Shown in pieces: positions 22,512 through 30,879 of a stretch of 43,652 nt of DNA. The notes under the pieces were generated by a model. That model saw only the letters and a list, made by a program, of their open reading frames with translations. It did not search any database and was not told the origin of the DNA. The stretch is taken from contig CASESB010000015.1 in assembly GCA_949290475.1 (NCBI GenBank), positions 1 through 43,652 on the forward strand. The letters run 5' to 3'. Source of the DNA: an uncultured Bacillota bacterium. GTDB lineage: Bacteria; Bacillota; Clostridia; Peptostreptococcales; Anaerovoracaceae. A program made the position numbers and the translations under genes. Within the stretch, counting starts at the first letter, position 1; every line of letters begins with the position of its first letter.

Positions 22512-23462
22512 ATGACGATGAATAAAAAACAATTCGTGATACTGGCGGCATTGGCGCTGGTATTGCTGCTGGCGTATCTGGGGATAAGCGGATATTCACA
22601 GTGGAAGGAAGAGAATGAAGCTGTGGCCGAAGCTGCCAGGCTTCAGGTGACGGAGCTGGACAGCGACAGCATCGTCAGGCTGTCATACAGCAACGGCGAG
22701 ACTGAATTTGCTTTCAGCAGGAATGAGGACAGCTGGTATTACGAAGCGGACGGGCAGCTGCCGCTGGAGCAGAGCGTGGTCACAAATGCTCTCGATAGCT
22801 ATACTGCTGTCAGCGGCACGAGAAAGCTAAGCGATGCGGACGCTGATGAGGATTACGGGCTCAAGTCACCGCAATATGTGATAAGCATGGAGGATGAAGC
22901 GGGTGATATCACCAGGCTGAAGATAGGCTCCGAAACAGAGGACGGATATTATATGACCGCAGACGATGGGGAGAGCGTATATACCGTTGAGAGCTCGATC
23001 GTGGATTCCATGATCTTTGATGAGGATTCACTGATAGATTACGAAATATTCCCATCCATATATGAGAGCTCTTTCCATAAGATAGTAGTGACGCGAGGCG
23101 GGGAAACGCTGCTGAAGTACGAAGCGGAGGAAGACGATGATTCTGATGACGATGATTCTGATGAAGAAGAGAGCCTTACTGAGATTTATGCGGGAGAAGT
23201 GGGATCGATATATTTTGACGATTGTGTCGATTATCATGCCGAAAGCGGAGAACTGACGGAGTACGGTCTCGATTCATCCTCGCGAAAGGAGATTACGGTT
23301 ACATATGACGATGCTGCCGAGGGGGAAACTGAAACGATAACGTTTTATATGGGCGATACGACAGAGGAGGACGGTGTAACGTACACCTACACAATGCTGG
23401 CGGACAGCGATATGATATACAGGGTCGATGCGACCGATATGACAAATCTGCTGGCGCTTTAG
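22512..23462 (+). CDS. DUF4340-domain membrane-anchored protein
   Basis: This 316-residue protein has an N-terminal membrane anchor (about 8-28) and an extracytoplasmic DUF4340 region recognised by segments such as W-Y-Y-E-A-D-G-Q-L-P-L and Y-G-L-K-S-P. DUF4340 genes regularly follow gldG-like genes. A run of Asp/Ser/Glu (about 206-224) resembles the acidic patch in the GldG-like partner. The ribosome-binding site is weak (AGGTG), and ATG 22518 is an alternative start. It is the last gene of the ABC operon; its role in the exporter is unknown. Confidence 0.8.
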   Translation: MTMNKKQFVILAALALVLLLAYLGISGYSQWKEENEAVAEAARLQVTELDSDSIVRLSYSNGETEFAFSRNEDSWYYEADGQLPLEQSVVTNALDSYTAVSGTRKLSDADADEDYGLKSPQYVISMEDEAGDITRLKIGSETEDGYYMTADDGESVYTVESSIVDSMIFDEDSLIDYEIFPSIYESSFHKIVVTRGGETLLKYEAEEDDDSDDDDSDEEESLTEIYAGEVGSIYFDDCVDYHAESGELTEYGLDSSSRKEITVTYDDAAEGETETITFYMGDTTEEDGVTYTYTMLADSDMIYRVDATDMTNLLAL

Positions 23463-23500
23463 GCGCGGATCCGCAAGCGCACCCGCGGCTGCCGTCAGCC

Positions 23501-23529
23501 TTGACAGAGACTGCGGGAAAGGCTATAAT
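23501..23529 (+). promoter_or_regulatory. Consensus sigma-70 promoter of the coaB-coaC-thrC operon
   Basis: TTGACA (23501-23506) and TATAAT (23524-23529) with exactly 17 nt between form a textbook housekeeping promoter. The start is near 23536, giving a leader of about 65 nt that contains an ATACC/GGTAT hairpin. Confidence 0.9.
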
Positions 23530-23601
23530 TCAACCTGTGAAACCATGCGGATACCGTGCCGGTATGCGCGAATTTACATAGCGGACTTGAGAGGACGGAC
23601 G

Positions 23602-24312
23602 ATGAAAATAATCATAACGGCAGGAGGCACCAGCGAAAAGATAGACGATGTGAGGACCATAACGAACACGTCTACGGGCAGGCTCGGATACGCCATCGGA
23701 ACGGCTTTTGTCAATAACTACGCCGGTGATATAGAAAAGATCTATTATCTTCACGGAACGAGGGCGCCGTACGTCGAGAGCGACATAGTCGAGCCTGTGA
23801 GGATAGGCGGGGTGGCCGATCTGCAGCGACAACTGGAGCGGCTTCTGACGGAGGAGAAAATAGATGCGGTGATACACGCTATGGCCGTCAGCGATTATGT
23901 GGTAAAAGAGGTTACGACCCTTGACAGGATAAGAGGCGTCGAGGATGCGGAACACGGCGCGGATCTTTCCGGTAATAAGATAAGCTCGGATATAGACGAT
24001 CTGGTGATACACATGAAGCGCTCTCCCAAGGTCATAGGCATCATCAAGAAGCTCAGCCCTGAGACGACGCTCGTGGGCTTCAAGCTGCTGAGCGGAGTGC
24101 CGCACGAGGAGCTGATAGCTGTCGGACGCGGCCTCATGGAGAAAAACGACTGCGATTTTGTACTGGCCAACGATCTCAGGGAGATAGATGCGGAGCATCA
24201 CCGGGGATATCTGATACACAGAAGCGGCGCATACGATTCCATGGAGAGCAAGGAAGAGATCGCCGAGATGATCGCCAGACGCGTCATGGAAAAGGGAAGG
24301 AGTTTCGCATGA
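23602..24312 (+). CDS. coaB: Phosphopantothenate-cysteine ligase (CoaB)
   Basis: This 236-residue enzyme joins cysteine to 4'-phosphopantothenate in coenzyme A synthesis. It shows the CoaB opening I-I-I-T-A-G-G-T-S-E-K-I-D-D-V-R, then N-T-S-T-G-R-L-G at about 22-29, A-M-A-V-S-D-Y near 93-99, K-I-S-S near 127-130, and V-L-A-N-D-L near 191-196. It is the monofunctional type rather than the fused CoaBC found in many bacteria. ATG 23602 is chosen because a GAGAGGA site precedes it and the family starts there. It overlaps coaC by 4 nt (ATGA). Confidence 0.92.
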   Translation: MKIIITAGGTSEKIDDVRTITNTSTGRLGYAIGTAFVNNYAGDIEKIYYLHGTRAPYVESDIVEPVRIGGVADLQRQLERLLTEEKIDAVIHAMAVSDYVVKEVTTLDRIRGVEDAEHGADLSGNKISSDIDDLVIHMKRSPKVIGIIKKLSPETTLVGFKLLSGVPHEELIAVGRGLMEKNDCDFVLANDLREIDAEHHRGYLIHRSGAYDSMESKEEIAEMIARRVMEKGRSFA

Positions 24313-24854
24313 ACATAGTTTTGGGAGTCACCGGCAGCATAGCCGCCTATAAGGCGGCCGACATAGCGCACAGGCTGACGAAGGCGGGACACAACGTGGA
24401 TGTGATACTGACTGAGAGCGGCAGCAGGATAATAACGCCGATAACGCTGCAGACGCTCAGCAGGAACAAGGTCTATACCGACATGTTCGAGGAGATAGAT
24501 CATAAGGAGGTCAAGCACATATCCTTGGCCGAAAAGGCGGATGTAGTGCTGATAGCGCCGGCCACCGCCAATATCATAGGCAAGATCGCCGGCGGCATCG
24601 CCGATGATTTTCTGTCCACGGTGGTCATGGCGGCGGCAAACCGCGCGCCGGTCTATATAGCGCCGGCTATGAACACGTATATGTACGAGAATCCTATAGT
24701 TCAGGGAAATATCGAAAAGCTGAAGAGCCTCGGCTACAGCTTCATCGAACCGCGTGAATCGCTGCTGGCGTGCGGGGATACCGGCCGGGGAGCGCTGGCG
24801 GAGGTAGACGATATAGTGAAGGTTATCGAAGAGATCGAAGGGAGAGAAGAATAG
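24309..24854 (+). CDS. coaC: Phosphopantothenoylcysteine decarboxylase (CoaC)
   Basis: This 181-residue flavoprotein decarboxylates 4'-phosphopantothenoylcysteine to 4'-phosphopantetheine. It has the catalytic His (H70 in V-K-H-I-S-L-A), the P-A-M-N motif at 119-122 and the substrate-flap Cys (C155 in A-C-G), all standard for the HFCD family. Translationally coupled to coaB, forming the split pair. thrC starts immediately after its stop codon. Confidence 0.93.
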   Translation: MNIVLGVTGSIAAYKAADIAHRLTKAGHNVDVILTESGSRIITPITLQTLSRNKVYTDMFEEIDHKEVKHISLAEKADVVLIAPATANIIGKIAGGIADDFLSTVVMAAANRAPVYIAPAMNTYMYENPIVQGNIEKLKSLGYSFIEPRESLLACGDTGRGALAEVDDIVKVIEEIEGREE

Positions 24855-26333
24855 ATGATAATATACCACAGCACGAGAGGAAGCGAGGATACGAAGACGG
24901 CGGCGCAGGCTGTGATACAGGGCATAGCTGAGGATAAGGGGCTCTATGTGCCCGACAGCATACCGGCATTGCCGGAAGCTGTTGCAGCTATGAAGGGCAA
25001 GCCGTACAAGGAGATCGCCCGCAGCATAATCGGAGCCTTCTTTACGGATTATACTGAAGAGGAGCTGCAGCGCTGCGTGGACGGAGCTTATGACAGTAAG
25101 TTTGAGGAAAGCGAGATCGTGCCTGTGAAAGAGGCCGGAGGAGCCTATTTCCTGGAGCTCTATCACGGAAAGACGGCGGCCTTCAAGGACATGGCGCTTT
25201 CGATACTGCCTTATCTTCTCACCACTGCCATGAAAAAGGAAAATGAAGACAAGAAGATATGCATCCTTACGGCCACCTCCGGAGATACCGGCAAAGCGGC
25301 GCTCGAGGGCTTCGCCGATGTGCCCGGCACGGAGATCATAGTTTTCTTCCCTAACCACGGCGTCAGTCAGGTGCAGGAGAGGCAGATGATAACTCAGGAG
25401 GGAGCAAACACGCATGTATTTGCCATAGAGGGTAATTTTGACGATGCTCAGACCGGGGTCAAGAGGATCTTCAACGACGAGGCCTTTGCCGTTAAGCTGG
25501 CCGAACACGGCTGCAGGCTGTCGTCGGCAAATTCCATCAACATAGGAAGGCTCATACCTCAGGTGGCATATTACGTTTACGGCTATGTGAAGCTGGTGGA
25601 GAGAGGCGTTATCGCCGACGGCGATAAAGTGAACATCGTAGTGCCGACCGGGAATTTCGGCAACATACTGGCGGCATATTACGCCGGCAGGATGGGCATA
25701 CCTGTCAACAGGTTCATATGTGCCTCAAACAAGAACAAGGTGCTGACTGATTTCTTCGAGACGGGGGTATATGACATAAACAGAGATTTCTATCTGACGA
25801 ATTCGCCGTCGATGGATATATTGATATCGAGCAATCTTGAGAGGCTTCTCTATCATCTGTCGGGCAACGACGGCAATGAGATAAGGAAGCTGATGGCTGA
25901 TCTGGAGGAGAACAAGCGCTATGAGGTCAGCGACACCGTAAGAAAAGGCATGGAGGATTTCTACGGAGGCTTTGCCACGGTCGAGGAAACGAACGATACC
26001 ATAGGCAGGATGTATGCGGAAAACGGGTATCTTATGGATACGCATACGGCGGTTGCCTACAAGGTCTACGAGGACTATGTGAAGGAGACTGGCGACAGGA
26101 CTCCGGCGCTGATCGCCTCTACCGCCAGCGCTTATAAGTTCGCCGACAGCGTAGCGCACGCCATCGGGCTCGGCGATGAGGAGAACGGGTTTGAATACGT
26201 CAGGGCTCTGGCTGACAAGACAGGAGTCAGAGTGCCGGCAGGCCTCAGGGACCTCGACAGGAAGCCGGTAAGGCATACGGGAGTGATCGAGATATCCCAG
26301 ATGGCGAAGGCCATAGAGGACAGTGTGAAATAG
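24855..26333 (+). CDS. thrC: Threonine synthase
   Basis: This 492-residue PLP enzyme converts O-phosphohomoserine to threonine. The PLP lysine is K111 in T-A-A-F-K-D-M-A, and the T-A-T-S-G-D-T-G-K phosphate/PLP loop follows near 148-156. An S-A-N-S-I-N-I-G-R segment near 227-235 and V-P-T-G-N-F-G-N near 260-267 are also present. The length and the N-terminal Y-H-S-T-R-G fit the long (yeast/E. coli-like) form. It directly abuts coaC, with a GGGAGAG-type site inside the coaC end. No other threonine genes are nearby. Confidence 0.93.
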   Translation: MIIYHSTRGSEDTKTAAQAVIQGIAEDKGLYVPDSIPALPEAVAAMKGKPYKEIARSIIGAFFTDYTEEELQRCVDGAYDSKFEESEIVPVKEAGGAYFLELYHGKTAAFKDMALSILPYLLTTAMKKENEDKKICILTATSGDTGKAALEGFADVPGTEIIVFFPNHGVSQVQERQMITQEGANTHVFAIEGNFDDAQTGVKRIFNDEAFAVKLAEHGCRLSSANSINIGRLIPQVAYYVYGYVKLVERGVIADGDKVNIVVPTGNFGNILAAYYAGRMGIPVNRFICASNKNKVLTDFFETGVYDINRDFYLTNSPSMDILISSNLERLLYHLSGNDGNEIRKLMADLEENKRYEVSDTVRKGMEDFYGGFATVEETNDTIGRMYAENGYLMDTHTAVAYKVYEDYVKETGDRTPALIASTASAYKFADSVAHAIGLGDEENGFEYVRALADKTGVRVPAGLRDLDRKPVRHTGVIEISQMAKAIEDSVK

Positions 26334-26344
26334 CATAGAGAAAA

Positions 26345-26387
26345 ATACGCCGCGACGTGATATGGATCATGTCGCGGCATATTTGTT
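26345..26387 (+). terminator. Terminator after thrC
   Basis: An 11-of-12 bp stem (26345-26356 with 26371-26382) is followed by TTTGTT. The T tract is modest. Confidence 0.7.
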
Positions 26388-26438
26388 AAGGGAATGTAAT
26401 ATTTGCGCGCTTTCTATGGACTTGCGGCAGCAGGCATG

Positions 26439-26444
26439 TATAAT
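26439..26444 (+). promoter_or_regulatory. -10 element upstream of mgsA
   Basis: A consensus TATAAT lies 47 nt before the start codon of methylglyoxal synthase. No convincing -35 box is found at 16-19 nt upstream. Confidence 0.4.
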
Positions 26445-26491
26445 GAAAATAGAGAGGCGGACAGGCCCGCCGAATGAAAGGAGGTGGAAAA

Positions 26492-26971
26492 ATGACGAAG
26501 GAAACGATGAAAAAGCGTAAGAGCATCGCGCTGATAGCTCACGATCATCTCAAGGACGAGCTGGTGTCATGGTGTGAGGAAAACAGAGAGAAGCTCGAAA
26601 GGCACACGCTGTGCGGTACAGGCACGACGTCAGGGCTTATAGCGAAGGCCACGGGTCTTGAGATCAAGGCGTACAAGAGCGGCCCGCTGGGCGGAGATCA
26701 GCAGATAGGCGCCAAGGTGGCGGAGGGAGAGATCGATATACTGATATTTTTCTGGGATCCTCTTGAAGCGCTGCCGCATGATCCGGACGTAAGGGCGCTG
26801 CTGCGTATCGCCGTAGTATACGACATTCCGGTGGCGACGAACAGGGCAACGGCTGATTTCATAATGACGTCGGATTACATCGATGAGGAATATCAGCATG
26901 ACGTACAGGATTTCAAGCCGTCTGCGGAGGTAGAGGAGATGGGCGAAAGAATCCTGGTTTCCCAGCGATAA
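26492..26971 (+). CDS. mgsA: Methylglyoxal synthase
   Basis: This 159-residue cytosolic enzyme converts dihydroxyacetone phosphate to methylglyoxal and phosphate, an overflow bypass of lower glycolysis. All the signature parts are visible: A-L-I-A-H-D-H-L-K at about 13-21, the phosphate loop G-T-G-T-T-S-G at 42-48, S-G-P-L-G-G-D-Q-Q-I-G with catalytic D69, and P-H-D-P-D-V with H96 and D99. AAAGGAGGTGG precedes ATG 26492; the in-frame GTG-type upstream start would include that site. Single gene with its own terminator. Confidence 0.96.
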   Translation: MTKETMKKRKSIALIAHDHLKDELVSWCEENREKLERHTLCGTGTTSGLIAKATGLEIKAYKSGPLGGDQQIGAKVAEGEIDILIFFWDPLEALPHDPDVRALLRIAVVYDIPVATNRATADFIMTSDYIDEEYQHDVQDFKPSAEVEEMGERILVSQR

Positions 26972-27021
26972 AAATGTCCCGATGAAAATCGCGAAGTGCG
27001 ATATCATCCGGACATTTTTTT
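26971..27021. terminator. Bidirectional terminator between mgsA and the PHP gene
   Basis: Arms 26971-26979 and 27010-27018 (9 bp) extend inwards through GATGA/TCATC and TCGC/GCGA. T runs on both strands (plus 27015-27021, minus opposite 26970-26974) let it serve both convergent genes. The last codons of the PHP gene lie within it. Confidence 0.9.
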
Positions 27022-27903
27022 ATTGCTTCTCATATGCTGCGTCTCGCTGCGGCTGCGTTTGCCGCTGCCTTTGCCTCTGACTATATAATGGCGTATATCG
27101 GCGTCACGCTGACGCAAAACGCTCGGTCGCGCTATCGGCTTGATGAGCTTGCGGCGCTTGAGCTTCCTGTACGGGGATATCACCTTGGCGATCCCTCTGT
27201 TGTAGAGCCTGAAGCTGAGAACACCTATCCAGTGCTCCTTTCTCTTTGCCTTTTTGCTTTCACCGCGCTCGGTTCCGTACGCCTTGATGTCGGCGCCGTT
27301 CTTTACTGCGGAGATGAGATCGTTATTGCAGCGTATGCAGCCGGGGATCTCGGTGCAGGCCATGCCGATATATTCGCTGACGTGTGAGTCCGATCCGGCA
27401 AAACACGGCAGACCGCAGTCTGCGGCCAGTATGGCGGCCTTGCGGTTAGACTGTGATGATTCACATGTATTGAAGGTTTCGATGAAGTCAAATTTCTTCA
27501 TCAGTCTTACGTTCATGTTTTTAAAATTCATGGCGCTTGAGGCCGCCGCTCCGAAAGGATGCGCGGGACCAAGTATGCCGCCGCAGGCATGGACGACCTT
27601 GATGAGCTTGCTGCATCGCATGCCGCGTATCTTCAGTATTGGCAGATACAGATCGTCCGGCATGATGACCAGCACGTGACCGGCGTCCTTAGTATCATAT
27701 TCCAGTCCGCGTATGACGCAGAAATTGCGGTAACGCGGATCGTCCTTTATGGCATCCCAGGCCTTGCAGCCCTTATAGCTGTTATGGTCAGCTATCATGA
27801 AACCGTCGTATCCGAGAGCCATGAATTTGTGAGCGAATTCCCTCACCGATACTCTTGAATCGAGTGAACCTTCCTTAGTATGACAATGCAGATCAAATTT
27901 CAA
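27004..27903 (-). CDS. PHP-domain phosphoesterase-like protein
   Basis: This 299-residue protein starts K-F-D-L-H-C-H-T, the first metal motif of PHP (polymerase and histidinol phosphatase) domains. It also has M-I-A-D-H-N-S and a C-terminal metal segment G-S-D-S-H. The substrate is unknown. I place the start at TTG 27903 because GGAGG lies 8-12 nt upstream of it. The two ATGs further upstream (27918, 27927) have no ribosome-binding site and lie at or before the predicted transcription start. The last 90 residues are strongly basic (many K and R) and may bind nucleic acid or membrane. Confidence 0.78.
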   Translation of the reverse strand: MKFDLHCHTKEGSLDSRVSVREFAHKFMALGYDGFMIADHNSYKGCKAWDAIKDDPRYRNFCVIRGLEYDTKDAGHVLVIMPDDLYLPILKIRGMRCSKLIKVVHACGGILGPAHPFGAAASSAMNFKNMNVRLMKKFDFIETFNTCESSQSNRKAAILAADCGLPCFAGSDSHVSEYIGMACTEIPGCIRCNNDLISAVKNGADIKAYGTERGESKKAKRKEHWIGVLSFRLYNRGIAKVISPYRKLKRRKLIKPIARPSVLRQRDADIRHYIVRGKGSGKRSRSETQHMRSNKKMSG

Positions 27904-27929
27904 TGTCTTCGCCTCCATATATCTCATAT

Positions 27930-27935
27930 ATTATA
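27930..27935 (-). promoter_or_regulatory. -10 element of the PHP-domain gene
   Basis: The minus strand reads TATAAT at this place, predicting a start near 27923. No good -35 is seen. The position supports the TTG 27903 translation start for the downstream gene. Confidence 0.45.
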
Positions 27936-27998
27936 GTAGTCCCAAAAGCAGACAAATTCAATGGAAAATGTGTGAAAAAACCGTATAATTTCAAATTC

Positions 27999-28028
27999 TT
28001 GACATATAACCGTTTTCCCCGTTATAAT
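27999..28028 (+). promoter_or_regulatory. Sigma-70 promoter of ribU
   Basis: TTGACA (27999-28004) and TATAAT (28023-28028) are separated by 18 nt. The leader of about 55 nt is too short for an FMN riboswitch, and none of its motifs is seen. Confidence 0.85.
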
Positions 28029-28089
28029 GACCATGGCGCGCCTGACGGCGCAAACGGACTTGCAGCTTTATTGACAGGAGGATTCTTAT

Positions 28090-28683
28090 ATGTCTGAGAA
28101 GAAGACAGAAGAAAATATGACGGACAGGCACAGGATGACGGGACGTGAAAGGACCGTAAGGCTGGCCAAGATGGGAATGCTGGTCGCCATATCCATCGTG
28201 CTCGTATATTTCATACATTTTCCGATATTCCCGGCAGTGGCGTTTCTCGAATACGACCCTGCCGACATTCCTATACTGATAGGAACGTTCGCCTTCGGAC
28301 CTTTAGCGGGGATACTGCTTACGATCGTGACCTCGGTTGTGCAGGGCGTTACCGTAAGCGCGGCGAGCGGAGCGTACGGCATAATAATGCATATAATCGC
28401 TACCGGCGTCCTGGTGCTGGTGGCGGGAACCATCTACAGGTTCCACAAGACGAGAAGATTTGCCATCATCGCGCTCATATGCGGTACGGCTGCGATGGCC
28501 GTAGTCATGGTCGGGGCCAATCTGATAATAACGCCGCTGTTCATGGGCGTGCCGAGGAGCATGGTATGGGATCTCATGCCTTTCATAGTCGGCTTCAACG
28601 TCATCAAGGCGGGGATCAACGGACTCGTGACCTTCTTCCTCTATAAGAGGATATCGGGCTTCCTGCACAGGACGGGAGGCTGA
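28090..28683 (+). CDS. ribU: ECF transporter S component, riboflavin-type (RibU)
   Basis: This 197-residue membrane protein has about six helices after a charged N-terminus. It carries the RibU signature F-L-E-Y-D-P-A-D-I-P-I-L-I-G-T-F-A-F-G-P (about 54-73), where the loop contacts the isoalloxazine ring. S components bind the vitamin and dock on a shared EcfAA'T module, which is not in this window. AGGAGG precedes the start. No FMN riboswitch is visible, so control may be constitutive or elsewhere. Confidence 0.9.
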   Translation: MSEKKTEENMTDRHRMTGRERTVRLAKMGMLVAISIVLVYFIHFPIFPAVAFLEYDPADIPILIGTFAFGPLAGILLTIVTSVVQGVTVSAASGAYGIIMHIIATGVLVLVAGTIYRFHKTRRFAIIALICGTAAMAVVMVGANLIITPLFMGVPRSMVWDLMPFIVGFNVIKAGINGLVTFFLYKRISGFLHRTGG

Positions 28684-28711
28684 CGCGGCTGACTGTGCAG
28701 GAGACAGACGA

Positions 28712-29569
28712 TCAGTAGCGAAGATTTATTCTGGAAAGGCAGACCTCCGCGCTGTAGCCGAGCTGTTTGGCGTACAGCTGCATGCCTTCCTTGGCCAGGT
28801 CGATGTGATTTTGCGGCGCTACTGTTATCCTGTTGACCGCCTCATGGGCCTTTCTCAGGGGTATCCTTATATACGGCAGCAAAAACCCGTCCTTCTCACG
28901 GAAGAGGACTTCGCTGTCGCTCGTCTCCTTGAGGACGACGCGGTATTCCTTTTCTGCCGAGAATTCTTCCTGCTTGAAGAAGACGGCGTATATGGAGATG
29001 GCTTTTTTGAACTGCCGGCAATATTTTTTAAAGACTTCATCGTCGCGATCCTTCGCGGCGTTTTTTATTATATCGTCGAATGTGGAGCCGAGGCTTTCGG
29101 GGATGCCGCGCGTGAGCAGCTCGCGTATGATATCGCGCTGCGTTTTGCGTGAATATATCAGCAGGCCGTGATATGAGATCTTTCTCGTCCGGCGTATCAT
29201 ATCCAGCAGCTCTCCGCTCTTGAATTCCAGGTTATAGCCCGTATTGTTGCCAAACTCCGACCAGAGCGTGATGCTGTCGGCCTCGACCGAGAATGACAGC
29301 ACGTAATAGCATTGCCGCTTCATCTCTTCGGCCGTGACGGACAAACGTTCCATAAGCGTGTCGTTGCTTTTGAGCGCGGGGAATTCGCCGAGGACTTCCC
29401 TGGTGAGCGCGAGCGTGTACCTCACCTCGTTGGTATCGTTCAGAAAGTCGCTCTTGGTAGCGAAAAATGACTTATCCCTGAGTATGCCCTGAACGCCGCG
29501 GCATTTGGTGTAGTGATAGAGGTTGTCCTCCGGAGCTATTTTTTTCAGCGTGATATGTCTGTTAGGCAT
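28712..29569 (-). CDS. DUF2971-domain protein
   Basis: This 285-residue soluble protein has the DUF2971 start: L-Y-H-Y-T-K at about 17-22, followed by G-I-L-R-D-K-S-F-F-A-T-K and F-L-N-D-T-N-E at about 42-48. Later there are W-S-E-F-G-N-N-T-G-Y at about 103-112 and a conserved E-K-E-Y-R-V-V near 204-210. Function is unknown; the family is often found in mobile or defence neighbourhoods but the local context is housekeeping. GGGAGGG precedes the start. It lies 37 nt downstream of an HD-domain gene on the same strand and is probably cotranscribed with it. Confidence 0.8.
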   Translation of the reverse strand: MPNRHITLKKIAPEDNLYHYTKCRGVQGILRDKSFFATKSDFLNDTNEVRYTLALTREVLGEFPALKSNDTLMERLSVTAEEMKRQCYYVLSFSVEADSITLWSEFGNNTGYNLEFKSGELLDMIRRTRKISYHGLLIYSRKTQRDIIRELLTRGIPESLGSTFDDIIKNAAKDRDDEVFKKYCRQFKKAISIYAVFFKQEEFSAEKEYRVVLKETSDSEVLFREKDGFLLPYIRIPLRKAHEAVNRITVAPQNHIDLAKEGMQLYAKQLGYSAEVCLSRINLRY

Positions 29570-29606
29570 TTTCCCTCCCTGCAGGATTGTGCGGATACGC
29601 CGGGCG

Positions 29607-30275
29607 TCAGCACAGCTTGCTGCCGTTGGCGATCAGCTTGAACTTATATCCCAGCACCTCGGCGGCTCGCTTGCACATGATCATCCTCTCCAGGAAGATC
29701 TCGAAATAATCCATCAGGCTGCATATGTTATCGTCGAGCTCCAGATTCATCTGCATGATTTTCTTGTCCTTGTTTATCTCCAGCTTGGAGGAGAGGGCCG
29801 CATAGTTTACGCGGTCGTGGATGTCGAAGTTTTCCTTGATATGATTCTGCACGCGGTTCCTGCGCACATCCGTCTTATCGGCCAGTATCAGAGCGGCGGA
29901 GATCGGGTCGACTGCCGTGCCGCTGCTTTCATCGTGGTGGCCGATGGCGGACATTACCACCAGCACATCCTCCAGCGGCATTTTCAGATCCTTGAGGATC
30001 TGATACGCCAGTATCGCGCCGCTGTGCGCATGATCGCTGCGGTTGACGCTGTTGCCGATGTCGTGCATGTAGCCGGCGATCCTGCCCAGCTCTATGTCGT
30101 GCTCATTGTAGCCGAGTGATTTCAGTATCCATCCTGCACGTACGGCTACTTTGGCCGCGTGCTTCACGGAATGATCCGTATAACCCATGCTCTTGAGAAC
30201 GCTGTTGCCGCGTTCTATCAGCATATTGATTTCCTTGTTTTTTCTTATGTCCTTGTATCTTATTTTTTCTCCCAT
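29607..30275 (-). CDS. HD-domain phosphohydrolase-like protein
   Basis: This 222-residue protein has the metal ligands of the HD superfamily: H39 in K-H-A-A, the M-H-D-I-G-N motif with H71-D72, H82/H84 in D-H-A-H-S, and a later G-H-H-D-E pair around 111-112, with D at about 134 in L-A-D-K-T-D. The arrangement fits an HD phosphohydrolase; the substrate (nucleotide, cyclic nucleotide or other) is unknown. GGAAGG precedes ATG 30275. It faces tsaE across a 178-nt divergent intergenic region. Confidence 0.82.
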   Translation of the reverse strand: MGEKIRYKDIRKNKEINMLIERGNSVLKSMGYTDHSVKHAAKVAVRAGWILKSLGYNEHDIELGRIAGYMHDIGNSVNRSDHAHSGAILAYQILKDLKMPLEDVLVVMSAIGHHDESSGTAVDPISAALILADKTDVRRNRVQNHIKENFDIHDRVNYAALSSKLEINKDKKIMQMNLELDDNICSLMDYFEIFLERMIMCKRAAEVLGYKFKLIANGSKLC

Positions 30276-30435
30276 GTTTTCCTTCCATATATCTGTTTTG
30301 ATTTAACATTGTAATATGAAATGTGATCTGCGGCTATCGCGTTCGTGTTAAATCCCGGTAAAATCTCCGATATGAGTCGTTCCGGGACGGAGAAGCGCGA
30401 TTTTGGGCCGCATACTTTATATCCGTGCGGTTGTG

Positions 30436-30444
30436 TGGTATACT
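30436..30444 (+). promoter_or_regulatory. Extended -10 promoter of the tsaE operon
   Basis: TG-G-TATACT (30436-30444) predicts transcription from about 30451, only 3 nt before the first in-frame ATG (30454) of tsaE. Either the message is nearly leaderless or translation starts at one of the next ATGs (30469 or 30475). Confidence 0.5.
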
Positions 30445-30453
30445 ACTTAAGTT

Positions 30454-30879
30454 ATGGAAAAGACGACGATGTTGATGAAAAATGAAGAGGAAGTAAGGTG
30501 TTTTGGCAGGCAGTTGGGCGCCGAAGCGCAGCCGGGCCTGATCATTGCTCTCACGGGCGATCTGGGAACGGGCAAGACGACGCTGACCAAGGCCATAGCG
30601 GAGGGTCTGGGAGTGACGGAAACCATTACCAGCCCTACCTTTAATATAGTCAAGGAGTACGAAAGCGGAAGACTGCCGCTCTATCATTTTGATGTCTACA
30701 GGATAGCGGATCCCGACGAAATGTACGAGCTGGGCTACGAGGAATATTTTTTCGGCGAGGGTGTCTGCGTGGTGGAGTGGGCAGAGCTGATCGAGGATAT
30801 GATCCCGGAGGAAGCCGTCCGCATCGAGATGGATTACGGTGAAAAAGAAGGAGAGCGTATATACAGGTGTACATTTTAG
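30454..30879 (+). CDS. tsaE: tRNA threonylcarbamoyladenosine biosynthesis ATPase TsaE
   Basis: This 141-residue P-loop ATPase works with TsaB and TsaD to form t6A37 on ANN-decoding tRNAs. It has Walker A G-D-L-G-T-G-K-T-T (35-43), the S-P-T-F segment near 59-62, and V-V-E-W-A-E near 101-106. Length is typical. The first ATG is very close to the predicted transcription start, so the precise start codon is uncertain. First gene of the tsaE-tsaB-rimI-tsaD operon; overlaps tsaB by 13 nt. Confidence 0.93.
   Translation: MEKTTMLMKNEEEVRCFGRQLGAEAQPGLIIALTGDLGTGKTTLTKAIAEGLGVTETITSPTFNIVKEYESGRLPLYHFDVYRIADPDEMYELGYEEYFFGEGVCVVEWAELIEDMIPEEAVRIEMDYGEKEGERIYRCTF

Noticed and set aside
23545..24312. 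Earlier start for coaB
   Set aside because: The extra 19 residues do not match the family and there is no ribosome-binding site before 23545; ATG 23602 fits both.
24198..25508. 436-codon open frame on the minus strand
   Set aside because: It is antisense to coaC and thrC, which are unmistakable; it is a by-product of codon bias.
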